The translations under genes were made by a program, and so were the position numbers. From Dipteris shenzhenensis (taxonomy: Eukaryota > Polypodiophyta > Polypodiopsida > Gleicheniales), in the NCBI GenBank assembly GCA_047967505.1, contig CM106541.1: a stretch of DNA of 64,000 bases; one strand, written 5' to 3'. This document shows, in pieces, positions 35,771 through 46,082 of the stretch. The notes beneath the pieces are model-generated. The model ran no database searches. It had not been told where the DNA came from and was given only the letters and a program-made list of their open reading frames with translations. Numbering within the stretch: position 1 is the stretch's first letter; each line of letters opens with the position of its first letter.

Positions 35771-36651
35771 AGATCCGTCCCTTGAAACTCTCCCACATTG
35801 TAGGGAAATTTCTTAATAAGGTCCCAATTGGCATCGTGATGGGGCAGCTTATCAAGCTTGCTAGTGCAGTGCCATCCAATTGGGTATGTTTGCATGTTGC
35901 TCTATTACCTGTTGGAAGTTGTTGGGATCAATGACTATGTCAATGCTGGCTGTTGATGGTGCTCTGACCTCTGCTGCTGCCATCTTGTCTATCTCAAATT
36001 TTTCTTGCTCTTGTTGTACCCATTGCTTCAAGCCTTGGTAACATGCCTTTTTAGTTTTAGCATTGGGGTATGTTTCCTTGGCTCCTTGGGTGGCACTTTC
36101 TATGGATGTGCTAGGCATGGTCTCAATGTGTTATGGGCATGGCTTGTTTTGCCAGAGGCTCTTTGCTTTTTGAGCAGAAAGGAGGTTTTGTCATGCCACT
36201 TCTTTCTGTTGTCTTGTTATGTGATCAAGACTGGCTGTGATGCCACACTTTGTGTTGCCACACTGTGATTTTCCACACTTATCATCCCCAGGGGTACATC
36301 AGGTTTAACTTCCGTGGTTGGTTGAGGCAATCCATGTAAGCATGCCCAACTCCGCATTCCCTAATGGGGTTACCCTTGTGTGGGCATTCTACTATGCGGT
36401 GGTTTTCTCCACAACCAAAACACTTGATGGGTGTTCGCGTTATGTGGTGGGCCTTACTTAATTAGTATACACCGGGGTGAGTCCTTCGGCACCATCCATG
36501 TAGTACATAGGGTATTATGTTTCATACTCATAGTGAGGTTCTAGCTCTTCAGGTTGCAGTTGTTGCACCAAAACTACTGGAGCAAGATTCGGAGCCCGTG
36601 GATATTGCAAAGGGTTGGGATTCCTCATTAGTTGAGGCACTTGTGTTCTCA

Positions 36652-36940
36652 CTACGTCCGGGAGGCACTTGTGTTCTCACTAGGAGGGACTTGTGTTCTC
36701 ATTGGGAGTGGGTTGAGACGTGGCACTTGTGCATTAGGTGCTAGTGTCGGTTGTCTGTACACTAGGATTGGCAGCTGTTGGTATTGTTGGGGCTGAGGCC
36801 TCATATTGTAGAAACAAGTATTTACATCATGCCCTACAACATTGCAAATGGGACACCATAACCATGGGGGCTGAGCCACTTCTAGTAGGTTTAGTCTATT
36901 TCTTAAGATTGGACATTCATTGGCTGTATGGTTGGCCATA
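36652..36940 (-). pseudogene. Gag nucleocapsid CCHC zinc knuckle
   Basis: CPICNVVGHDVNTC at about 36,814-36,855 fits C-x2-C-x4-H-x4-C exactly. It lies in a Pro/Gln-rich context, downstream of the gag domain on the minus strand. Confidence 0.8.
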
Positions 36941-37037
36941 CATTATGGGCACCAAACATTTTCTCTCCATGGGTACTGTGGTGGCTGAGAGACACGCAAC
37001 TTTTGCTTGATGGCCTGCATCATTTCATCTTTTACTC

Positions 37038-37750
37038 TTAGGGCCATGGCTTCCACTCTATCCTCGGTGGTGCGATCTTTCTTGGAAGTGCTTCCCTTCT
37101 TTGAAGATTTCTTGTCGCATTGACTTGATTTATAGCCACCACTGTCATTATCATAATGGTCATGCTGTCCTCAAAGTCAATTGCAGCTTCATGAGCATCG
37201 TTGAAATGTGCATAGCTATTGACTTTTCTCGTGTCCTTGCAAATGGATTTTTTCAAGCTAGAGAACCATGCTATGAGGTACTTGTCGTCTAGACGGGGAT
37301 CACACTTTGCTATTAATATTTTCATTCTTCCTAAGTATGTTCTGAACTTTTCTTTCTTGCAAATATCTATATTTCTTAGTTGTAATATGGGGTCATCTTG
37401 CAGCCTTTATGTTTGGAATCTTCTTCTGAACTTCTCAGATAGCAGTGCCCATGTGGCTCTTTCCTCTACGAGAAGGTCAAGGTACCATTCTGAAGCCTCA
37501 ACAATCAGGGCCATCGGGAACCAGGCGGCTTTGGTTATATTTGATTGATCGCCTCTAGCACAACATGCTGCGCCAAAGAGTTGAAGGAACCTGGCAAGAT
37601 CTCCCCATTGTACTTTCGAATTTCCAATTTACCAAAGTGTCTTCTGCCATTGTTGGTGTGGTTTTGCGGTTGCGTTGTTCTCTAAGGTGATCCGCAAGAT
37701 GTAGATCGTTGTTACCTATTTCTTCTTCAATTGTTAGGTCCTCCATGCTA
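37038..37750 (-). pseudogene. Ty3/gypsy gag domain
   Basis: The frames give ASEWYLDLLVEERATWALLS, EKFRRRFQT, then LRNIDICKKEKFRTYLGRM and DDKYLIAWFSSLKKSI. This matches the plant retrotransposon gag domain (Trp-Tyr-x-x-Leu, Phe-x-x-x-Phe, and the repeated Phe-Leu segment). Stops and frame changes interrupt it near 37,550 and 37,430. It would form the capsid of the element. Confidence 0.75.
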
Positions 37751-38640
37751 CTTGTTGTTGATGGTGAGAGGTTGAATTCTTGAAGAGTGTTGAGGGCCGA
37801 AGAAAGCTAGTCTTCGTCCACATCTGAGGTGCATACACAAGCTTAAGTGTATCCTTTAAGTGAGTGTCTTTGACTTTGAAATTCACAATTGATTTCGACC
37901 TTCATAGCCCGATAATGGCAAAAAATATGCAATCGACAGTCGAAATCAGTGCCTACATAACTGTGAGTATCAAGATTGAAAACAATGGTAAAAAGACTTT
38001 AAATTTATCTTTTGATATCGGACATTGCGTAAGTGAATCTTGGTGTTAGACTGGGTGCGATTTGGTCTTCAAACAGCCAAGATACGGGCTCCCAAAGAGG
38101 GAGTAAAAAATGTTAGGGGGGTTAGAGATTCATTAGTGTAGTAGGGGCCGTCATGTTAAATATGTGTTTAGGATTGTCCCATGTGAGTGGGAAAATGTGC
38201 CAATGCAGGTGGATTGTCAATTGGAGGTCATGATGGAATCTTATAAGTGAAATAGTGCAAAAAAGTGAACCGCACGAGGGTGCAAATTGATGAGTTTTAT
38301 GGATGCCTAAATGGTGTGATATTGGTTGGAAAAAGTTCTCGTATCTCAATGGTTTTGTGTATGAATTTGTGGTCCAATCTGGGTCCCAAATAAGCAAGTT
38401 ATGGACCTTTAAAGTTAGGGGAATTTAGAGGACCTTTGGTCTTTAGATCCAAGTGTGAATGGGCCTAGACCTTATGCCTAACTAGGGTTGTGAGCTAACT
38501 GCTAGTTAGTTGGGATACAGTTACTTTAACTTGTCTTTTTCTTTTTTTTGGGCAAAGAAAATTTTGATTATATTCTGATCAGATGATTTGTACAATGTTG
38601 TCAAAAATTTGACAAAAATTTCATTTCTAAAGAGGGATGC
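37751..38640. other. Gypsy 5' flank, LTR not resolved
   Basis: This is where the 5' LTR and leader of the minus-strand gypsy element should lie. I see no paired copy near the other end and no clear primer-binding site. TGTTAGGGGG at about 38,110 is a weak candidate for an LTR edge. Confidence 0.35.
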
Positions 38641-38895
38641 TAGCAAATAAAATGACCTCTTTCTAGAAATAAGAGGAAGCAAAACCAGTATCTTAACTTT
38701 AAGAACAGGCTAAGTCTCAAAATATGGACCCCAGTTGAGTCCTTGATAACCCAAGGGAGAGACAGTGTTTCATGGTAAACAAAAAAACCCACCAGCAGGG
38801 AGCTATTGATATGCCATCTTTCAAAGCAGGAGCCTTCAGCAGTGACCTGTGCATAGAGAATAAACAAGTGAGGAGCAGAATACAGTTGGAGTAGA

Positions 38896-39078
38896 CTAGT
38901 CAACAGGTTCTTCTTTGGCTGGACAGAGTGGAGGGAGGAGCTGAGCTTGCATGTCCAGCCTTTCACTAGAATATCTTCCTGCCTCTTGAGTGTGTTCATC
39001 TAGTTCTATTTGCAATTGGGTTATCTGATCATTGTAGTTATGAAATTCTTGATCCAAGAGGAACTTGGCCTGAGGCAC
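38896..39078 (-). pseudogene. Short coiled-coil fragment
   Basis: A minus-strand frame reads LDQEFHNYNDQITQLQIELD followed by further charged heptad-like residues. It resembles the coiled-coil remnant at 30.9-31.6 kb in style. It lies beside the LINE C-terminus, but LINE ORF2 proteins do not normally end this way. Unrecognised. Confidence 0.3.
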
Positions 39079-39094
39079 AGCAAAGAATGATCAG

Positions 39095-40560
39095 TTAGTA
39101 AGCATAAAGCACATACCAATTAATAAAGAGCTGGTCATCATGCATGATCTCATCACTGAATTGTAAAGCATTCCTGGAAATCCATATAAACCATAAAGCA
39201 TAAGCTCTAATAAGTGACCATTTGGCATAAGGTGTTTTGAGAGCATCCCCCAATAGTATGGTCTTCCAATTTATCGGCTCCCCAATTCTGATTTGCACAT
39301 ATTTCCATACTTTTCTTGCTCTGGGGCAAGCAATGAAGAGATGAAATATGTCTTCTCTGATCATCACACAGCATTTGCATGTACCATCCCCCTTGCCAAT
39401 GCTGAGACTTCTACCATTGGTCTAGACTATTGGTCTAGACTGCCTTATGCAAAGTTAGCCATAGCAGAGTAGACATTTTCTCAAGGATTTCTTTGTTCCA
39501 TATCAGCTCAAATCTGAATGCTCATTTTTTGCATTATCAGAATAGTTCTATCTTTTGTTTAACTTATTAACTACAACCTCCTCTATACCCTTAGAGGGTG
39601 TGGGTATAGGTAAGAGGGATGAGCTACCAACCCATCCAAACTCCCTGGTGTAATCAAGCACTCTACCTCCCTTCCAAGAGATGTCCCCCTCCCACAATTG
39701 CACTCTTCCAATCATTAGATCTTGGTCTACATTTTGAAGTCTGAACTCTCTTCTTATCTAAAGCCAGTTTTTCCATCTAATATTATTCTTGTCCCAAAGG
39801 TCACCCCAGCAAGAGATTCCCTTCTTTACCAAATACCCAGCTCTCAAAAAATCATTATCACTCAGCTGTTGGCTTGGAAAAAAGGTAGATACCCATATGG
39901 AATCCAAAGTCATGAAACTTCCTTTCCCAGTGAGTGTGATATAACATTTGATCTGTTCATAGGCACCCCACAGGGATTTCCACAATTGACTCCCTTTGGT
40001 AGAGCAAAGTTTTGGGTTTCCAATAGCTGCCAATAAAGGGTAGTCTGAGAGGTCTGGCATGCTTAAAATTCTTGAGACGAAGGTTAGCCCAGTCCCTATC
40101 AGGGTTGGTAATTGCTTTAATTATCCAAGTGGCTACTAACTTGTAAGCTGCAAGTTGTATATTTATGACACCCAGTCCTTCTTCTTTTCTTGGCCTAGTA
40201 CAAAAAACCCATTTAACTTTGGCAATCCTTCTTTTGGTGTCATTCCCACCTCGTAAGAAGGATCTGCATATCCTTATGAATTTTTTAAATCCTGTTTTGG
40301 ATAGACATCAGCAAGAGAGATAAAATATGGAGATTGGGTAAATATAGTGGTTTAGGACTGCCCTTCTCCCTACCAAGTTTGCATGCAGCCCCCTGATATT
40401 ATTTAATTTCTTTTTGAATTTCTCAAGGAACCACTCCCACCTGTCCTTCATCTTGACATTGAATCCCATAGGGATACCTAGGCTTGGCTGAGAAAACAAA
40501 TGGATTGTTGTGCAATTCAATGGGAAAGCTTGTAGACACCAAGAAAAGGCATTGAGATAG
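39095..40560 (-). pseudogene. LINE ORF2 C-terminal half
   Basis: From right to left on the minus strand the readings are LGIPMGFNVKMKDRWEWFLE, FKKKLNNIRGLHANLVGRRA, and HYIYPISIFYLSC (the post-RT thumb/connection). Then come WKSLWGAYEQIKCYITLTG and WVSTFFPSQQLSDNDFLRAG. Finally EDIFHLFIACPRARKVWKYV is the Cys-containing zf-RVT region, followed by WFIWISRNALQF. This is the standard order of plant L1 ORF2 downstream of the polymerase. Multiple frameshifts separate the parts. The right end is abutted by the integrase fragment at about 40,560. Confidence 0.85.
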
Positions 40561-40672
40561 GCACTTGGCAGAAGTTTTATGGGCTTACAGAACCACACAC
40601 AAGCTAGCTATTAGGTTTACACCATTCCAACTAGTGTATGGAATAGAAGCCATTTTGCCGATTGAATTGTAG
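40561..40672 (+). pseudogene. Ty3/gypsy integrase C-terminal fragment
   Basis: The plus-strand frame reads [20 protein letters not shown] and then [15 protein letters not shown] before a TAG. This is the conserved [13 protein letters not shown]..AxLPIE segment near the end of the gypsy integrase core. Only about 37 codons are present, joined on the left to LINE sequence. Confidence 0.8.
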
Positions 40673-41018
40673 ATACATAGCTGATCATGGTTTTGCACAA
40701 ATCAAGAATGCTTTGGTTTCAGAACCCATTCTACGCAATCCAGACTGGTCAAAGACCTTCTATATCAATCCTGGGTTTGGTGAGCACACTCTGGCAGGTA
40801 TTCTTCTCCAACAAGGGGAGGATCGGTTCATGTATCCTATTCGATTTGCTTCTCGACAATTGCTCGACACTGAGCGACGCTATTCAGAGGCTAACAAGCA
40901 TGCATTGTCTTTGGTGTTTTGCATTGAGAAATTTAAGCATTATGTGGCTGGAAAGTCCTTCTTTATACTCACTGGCACTGGTCTTGCAAAGCGATTGTGT
41001 GGGCTTGCTTATGGCTGA
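40673..41018 (+). pseudogene. Ty3/gypsy RNase H fragment
   Basis: The frame reads HGFAQIKNALVSEPILRNPD, WSKTFYINPGFGEHTLAGIL, LQQGEDR, PIRFASRQLLDTERRYSEAN and FCIEKFKHYVAGK. These are characteristic of the end of gypsy RT and the start of RNase H (ILRNPDW, ASRxLxxxExxYSxxE). The catalytic aspartate usual in DASGxxxGAIL is replaced by NPGFGEHTLAGIL. It stands directly after an integrase fragment, the reverse of the normal RNase H-then-integrase order. Confidence 0.85.
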
Positions 41019-41059
41019 GGAGAAACACGAGGAGCACACTTTTACTAGAGACACTGGAT

Positions 41060-41200
41060 ATGCTATGAAGGTACAATCAAAGATAAGCACACACGCTACT
41101 ATTGTGACAAGCCATGACATATTGAACGATTTTGTGTGAAGAAACAGAAGGACGAGGCAGAGAAGAATAAAGCTCTTCACCACCAGAGGAGATGGCGGGT
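41060..41200 (+). pseudogene. Ty1/copia gag zinc knuckle fragment
   Basis: A frame reads RYYCDKP, a stop, then HIERFCVKKQKDEAEKNKAL. This matches the copia knuckle CxxCxKxGHxxxxC with the first Cys changed to Arg (TGC to CGC) and a Gly or Trp codon changed to TGA. It follows the gypsy RNase H fragment by less than 60 bp, showing a junction of two retrotransposon classes. Confidence 0.6.
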
Positions 41201-41770
41201 TTGGTCTCTGATGACTTACCCAATGAGGATTGGGGGCATTTTGATCTGAGTTGTGGCTACGATGCTGAATACTCTAAATTTGATAAAAAGCCTTTTGAAT
41301 GAGCTACGATGCTCAGGAGGTGTCTTTGGAATAGACTATGATGTCTTTTATTTGAGAGGCTATGAAGCTGTCAGTCTGTTAGTTGCATCGGTGACAAGTC
41401 TTGTAGGAATGAGCTGTTGTTATGTTTTCTTTTCTCTTGTTGACTCACTGTTCAAATCAAGGGAGGTGTTGGAAGATGATCCTCATAGGTTCGTGCATGG
41501 TTAATTGAGCATGGGTCCTTGATTTATTATGTGGCTAAATCAAGAGCTTCTATTGGACCATGCAAGTGATTCTAGTTGATTGGCTAAGGAGTGCATAGAT
41601 GAGCACGTGGCATCTTGGAATGAAATTAACTGGCGTCGCAATCACGTGGAGATTCTAGTCGCATCCATACGAGGCTGTTACCTTCAATTATATGTGCTAG
41701 GTCATGATCTAGAGTCGGTCTTCTTGTCTATGAGAGTCACAGCAAAGAGCTTTGGTGGCTCCTTGTGATG
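41201..41770 (+). other. Probable decayed copia interior
   Basis: Open frames of 83 codons (41,253-41,504) and 62 codons (41,580-41,768) occur. They lie between the copia knuckle and an LTR-like segment but contain no diagnostic motif. Confidence 0.35.
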
Positions 41771-41774
41771 CTCT

Positions 41775-41945
41775 AGTGTTATAACTCGAGCTCTTATTCT
41801 AGATTTGAGTCTATATATAAGGTAGCAACAAGCTTCGTATAGATGAGTTGTTGCCTTAGTTATTCTTGCAGAGTCGTGTAGTCGATTGTCCTCGACATAG
41901 AGTCATTATAATAGAGTTAGTCATCTCAATTTCAGTGTGTTGCAG
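41775..41945 (+). mobile_element. LTR-like segment
   Basis: A TATA-like CTATATATAAGG lies at about 41,811, followed by TTCTTGCAGAGTCGTGTAG-type sequence, and the segment ends TGTTGCA. Layout resembles a short plant LTR. No paired copy was found, so this is tentative. Confidence 0.3.
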
Positions 41946-42109
41946 TTATTATTTCATGCTTTAATTTATCTATGCATAGCATAACACAAAGACCAAAATG
42001 TGCGTGCGTGCGTGCATGTGTGTGTCTATGTGAGTGAAAACCTGCCTCTATCTCCCTCCTACCACATGGTAGTCTCCCTACTTCTCTCTCCCTCTCTCTC
42101 TGTTTCTCT

Positions 42110-43125
<1,016 letters not shown>

Positions 43126-43340
43126 GCCAAAAAAAAAAGAGAGACTAACCCACCCTAAAAACTAACCTTAGTTAGGTTAGTGGAACCTAGGTTAGGTTAG
43201 CTTGAGGTTCGAGTCAAGTTACCTCTAGATCAGTTAGTAACTAACTATAATTAGTTAGACTAAATACACCTGTTGGACTAACTGACAATCACACCAATTG
43301 GATAGTTAGATTAACTAGGTTAGGCTAACTGACAGTCACA
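43126..43340. other. Spacer with repeated TTAGNTAG-like words
   Basis: Contains several GTTAGGTTAG, AACTAAC and ACTAACTGACA(A/G)TCACA words, the last at about 43,278 and 43,327. No gene was seen. Confidence 0.5.
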
Positions 43341-44395
43341 TAGGCTCTTTGGAAAGAAGAATCACATGGGACTCATTGCTGAACCTAGGGAGTGATTGTA
43401 TCATTATGGGGGACTTCAATATTGTTGAGACTATTAAAGATAGATGGATGCATAAGGGATCAATTCTCAAGGGATCTGAACATCAACTTTGGGAAGATGT
43501 CAAAGAAACTCTTCAAGTGTTTGACATTGGTACTCCTAGCATTTTCACTTGGAGCAACAGACAGGTAGGGGACTTAAGAGAGGCAAGACTAGATAGAGTC
43601 TACTTGGATCAATCACTGATTGACCAAGCTCTAGATGTCAAGCAAATCACCTTTTCCTCTCTCTCTCTTTCAGATCATAAGCCACTTTTAGCTTCTATAA
43701 ACCTGGTATTTGGAAAGAAAGGTAAGTCCTGGTTTAAGGCTCACCCTTCCCTATTTAAGCTGTAGAGAGTACAAAAATAGATCATAGAGACTTGGTACTT
43801 TTCTTTTGCAGCAGAAGCTGAATCTATGGCACAGGGATGGAAGGTTGCTATTGAAAAGGTGTAGTCAGCTCTTAAGGAAGCCAGAAAGAACAAGGCAACC
43901 ATTAGAGCAAAAAGGATGGACAAGCTTAAGAAAGACATTGAGGACTGGGAACAAAGAGCTAGAAACAATGACATCAATGCCCAACAACAGCTACTGAGCA
44001 AAAGAAAGGAAGTCAGAATACAAAACAAATTAAGCTTCATAATGCCAATATCTACTTTAGAGAGTGGTAAGCAGGCAAGATAGACAGGCCAATCAAAGAG
44101 AATTTTAGGAGGATCAGAAAAAAGAGAAAATAGGAGGAAATCCCTTTGCTATAGAAGGATGATGGAGACTTGGCCCATTCAAAAACAGAAAACATAGAGA
44201 TAATAGTTAGCCATTTCAGAAACCTACTAAGCACAGTGGATTTAACAGACCGTAATGTTCTAGAGGCAAGATTTAAGTGCCATGGCCATGCAGCTAGATG
44301 ACCATCTGTTTCTAATCTAGATAGAAATCAAACGGAATCAGAACTATCCCTTTAAGAGCTCAAAGAGTTTCTGTTCTCATTGTAAACAAGTAGTA
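43340..44395 (+). pseudogene. LINE ORF2 endonuclease C-terminal part and linker
   Basis: The frame carries DCIIMGDFNIVE (Asp/Asn of the AP-endonuclease fold), TPSIFTWSN, REARLDRVYLD, and LSLSDHKPLL (the catalytic Asp-His pair). It then continues through KEARKNKATIRAKRMDKLKK and NAQQQLLSKRKEV, the helical linker before RT. Stops (TAG near 43,763 and 43,861) and frameshifts occur. The first half of the endonuclease is missing on the left. On the right a foldback element interrupts it at about 44,400 before the RT domain. Confidence 0.85.
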
Positions 44396-44399
44396 TATA

Positions 44400-44567
44400 C
44401 CATGGGGGATGATTCCACAAAAAAAAAGCCCCAAAATGGGGCATGTGTGCACAGGTGCAAATTTGAGCCAAACGGGCTCCCCGTCTGGCTCGAATCACAC
44501 CTGCATGCACATGCCCCCTTCTGGGGCATTAAAAAAAAAATTGTTTTGGTGGGAGCATCCCCCATGG
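44400..44567. mobile_element. Foldback MITE, copy 1
   Basis: The segment starts CCATGGGGGATGATTCC and ends GGAGCATCCCCCATGG. The two halves are inverted over nearly the whole length, for example GGGGCATGTGTGCACAGGTG against CACCTGCATGCACATGCCCC. The centre lies near 44,477. It is inserted within LINE sequence. Confidence 0.8.
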
Positions 44568-44586
44568 TGTATTAGGGAGTAATACA

Positions 44587-44768
44587 CCATGGGGGATGCT
44601 TCCCCCAAAAAAATTTCACAAAAAATGGTCCCGGAGGGGGTATGTGTGTGCAAGCACAAAATTTGGCCAGACGGGGACCCCCGTCTGGCCAAATTTTGTG
44701 CCTGCACACACATACCACCTTCGAGGGCATTTTTTATGAATTTGTTTTGGGGGAAGCATCCCCCATGG
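44587..44768. mobile_element. Foldback MITE, copy 2
   Basis: It starts CCATGGGGGATGCTTCCCCC and ends with the inverse, GGGGGAAGCATCCCCCATGG. The centre is a near-perfect palindrome around GGCCAGACGGGG and CCCCGTCTGGCC. It is related to copy 1 at the ends but differs internally. Only 19 bp (with GTGTATTAGGGAGTAATACAC symmetry) separate the copies. Confidence 0.85.
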
Positions 44769-45064
44769 CTTACAAGCCCTAAATAATTCAAATTTTGGAT
44801 TATTTGATGCAAACTTTTCATGCCCTTGATTGGGTCTTTTTTTTTAAAACTTCCTTTGATATGGAAGTCCTAGTTAACATACTAATTTTCCCAAAATATT
44901 GTTAACAAAATAGGAAAATTTAGAGAAAAGATTAAATTATTGCATGAACAATCTGCACAGATCTAAATTATCAAGAAGAATTACAGTGTCCAAAGGTATT
45001 GTACTACTAGAAAATATTTACAACCATCTTTGCACTAAATTAATTCTGACAACCAAACACCAAA
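44769..45064. other. 3' flank of the histone-like pseudogene
   Basis: AT-rich sequence. On the minus strand, about 220 bp after the histone-like stop, there is a run of nine A (44,838-44,846 region). It could be the remnant of a poly(A) tail. Confidence 0.4.
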
Positions 45065-45871
45065 CTATCTAAGTAGTGGGTCAGCTTTGATTTGCCTTGC
45101 CAACTTCATGTCTTTGGTCATGATCGTAACCCTCTTAGTATGGATAGCGCACAAGTACGTGTCCTCAAGAAGGGATACCATAGCCATTTCTACTGCCTTC
45201 TGTAAGACATCCAGTCCAATTGATTCAATACGATAATTTTCCTTTTAGGATTGTATAATATATTTGACCAATTGATCGAATGGAGCTCTCTTGATTAGAG
45301 GCTCTATGCTCCTTTGATACTTCCTGATCTCAAGAAGTGCCTTCATTCCAGGCATTCTATAGTGCCTTCCTCTAGTGACTCCCCCACCTCCACCTACACC
45401 TCCACCTCCACCTCCATCTCATCTACCACCGCCCTTCCCTTTGCCTTTTATTGTTCGCTTCAATTCCTATCTAGATCGTGGAAAGTCTTGAGTGGCATTG
45501 CACCATGCTGGTCATTGTTGGTTCTCTATTCATTGCCTTGCTTGTTGGGCCATTTGAATCCTTATCTACCTTGCATCTTCTTGCGCTTTGGCCCATTCTT
45601 CCAATCTGAGTCTTTTGTGCTCTTGTTCTTCTGGTCTACTTTTTGGCACTTGAGGTACCTTGGGCTAGTTCACCACTTGTTGTTTCACCTTTGGCTATCT
45701 TTGAGGGCTTGATTGTTCCCCATGATCTCCTTCTTCATTGCTTGTGTGTTCATCAATTTGGGTCCTCTCCTCCTCCTCCTCCTCCTACTCATGCCTCCTC
45801 TTTCATCTATCTTTGATCATTGCATTGTATACATTGACTGGGACTAGTGGGAGTCTTATTGTTCTTGCCAT
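45065..45871 (-). pseudogene. Divergent histone H3-fold protein with long N-terminal extension (intronless pseudogene)
   Basis: From an ATG at 45,871 to TAG at 45,065, one unbroken minus-strand frame spans 269 codons. Its C-terminal ~95 residues align without gaps to histone H3 from alpha-N to the C-terminus. MKALLEIRKYQRSIEPLIKR matches VALREIRKYQKSTELLIRK, and the run LLEDTYLCAIHTKRVTIM matches LFEDTNLCAIHAKRVTIM. KDMKLARQI follows. Loop 1 has no CENH3-type insertion. The N-terminus begins MARTI, as H3 begins MART, but the tail is about 170 residues, with Glu-rich, Lys/Gln and Gly-rich parts unlike the ~40-residue canonical tail. About ten in-frame stops (TGA, TAG, TAA) occur, one inside the fold after IIQS. 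All are explainable as C-to-T or G-to-A changes. Absence of introns and a possible A-run suggest a retrocopy. A diverged centromeric or lineage-specific H3 is the likely parent. Confidence 0.8.
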
Positions 45872-46082
45872 ATTGATGATGGTGGGGCTATGGGACATGT
45901 GAAGGTAGGAAGGAATGTACTAGTATGAGAAAGTATTGTGGTATTGAGATAACTAAGGTATTTGCATTTATATAGAGGTACATGTATTTTGCACATCATT
46001 ATTAATTACCCCTCCCCCTCGCCTCTTTCTCATCGACCACCCTCTCAAAACTCAAACTTAAGCTCCCTTGTGGTTGTAACAA
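45872..46082. other. Upstream flank of the histone-like pseudogene
   Basis: On the minus strand this is the 5' flank. A TATATAAATG-like sequence occurs about 100 bp upstream of the ATG (near 45,967). No gene was seen. Confidence 0.4.

Larger units (their letters stand above)
32640..37750 (-). mobile_element. Degenerate Ty3/gypsy retrotransposon lacking integrase
   Basis: On the minus strand the order is gag, CCHC knuckle, aspartic protease remnant, reverse transcriptase and RNase H, as in Ty3/gypsy. After RNase H the usual linker is readable to about 32,690, but no integrase zinc finger or core follows before the coiled-coil remnant. I could not identify flanking LTRs or a primer-binding site. 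Frameshifts and stops show it is long inactive. Confidence 0.8.

Noticed and set aside
43205-43225. tRNA B-box-like GAGGTTCGAGTCAAG
   Set aside because: No A-box, acceptor stem or anticodon arm can be folded around it.
45065-45871. Calling the H3-like frame a functional CENH3 gene
   Set aside because: About ten in-frame stops, including one within the fold, and absence of the loop-1 insertion typical of plant CENH3 argue against both function and a firm CENH3 assignment.
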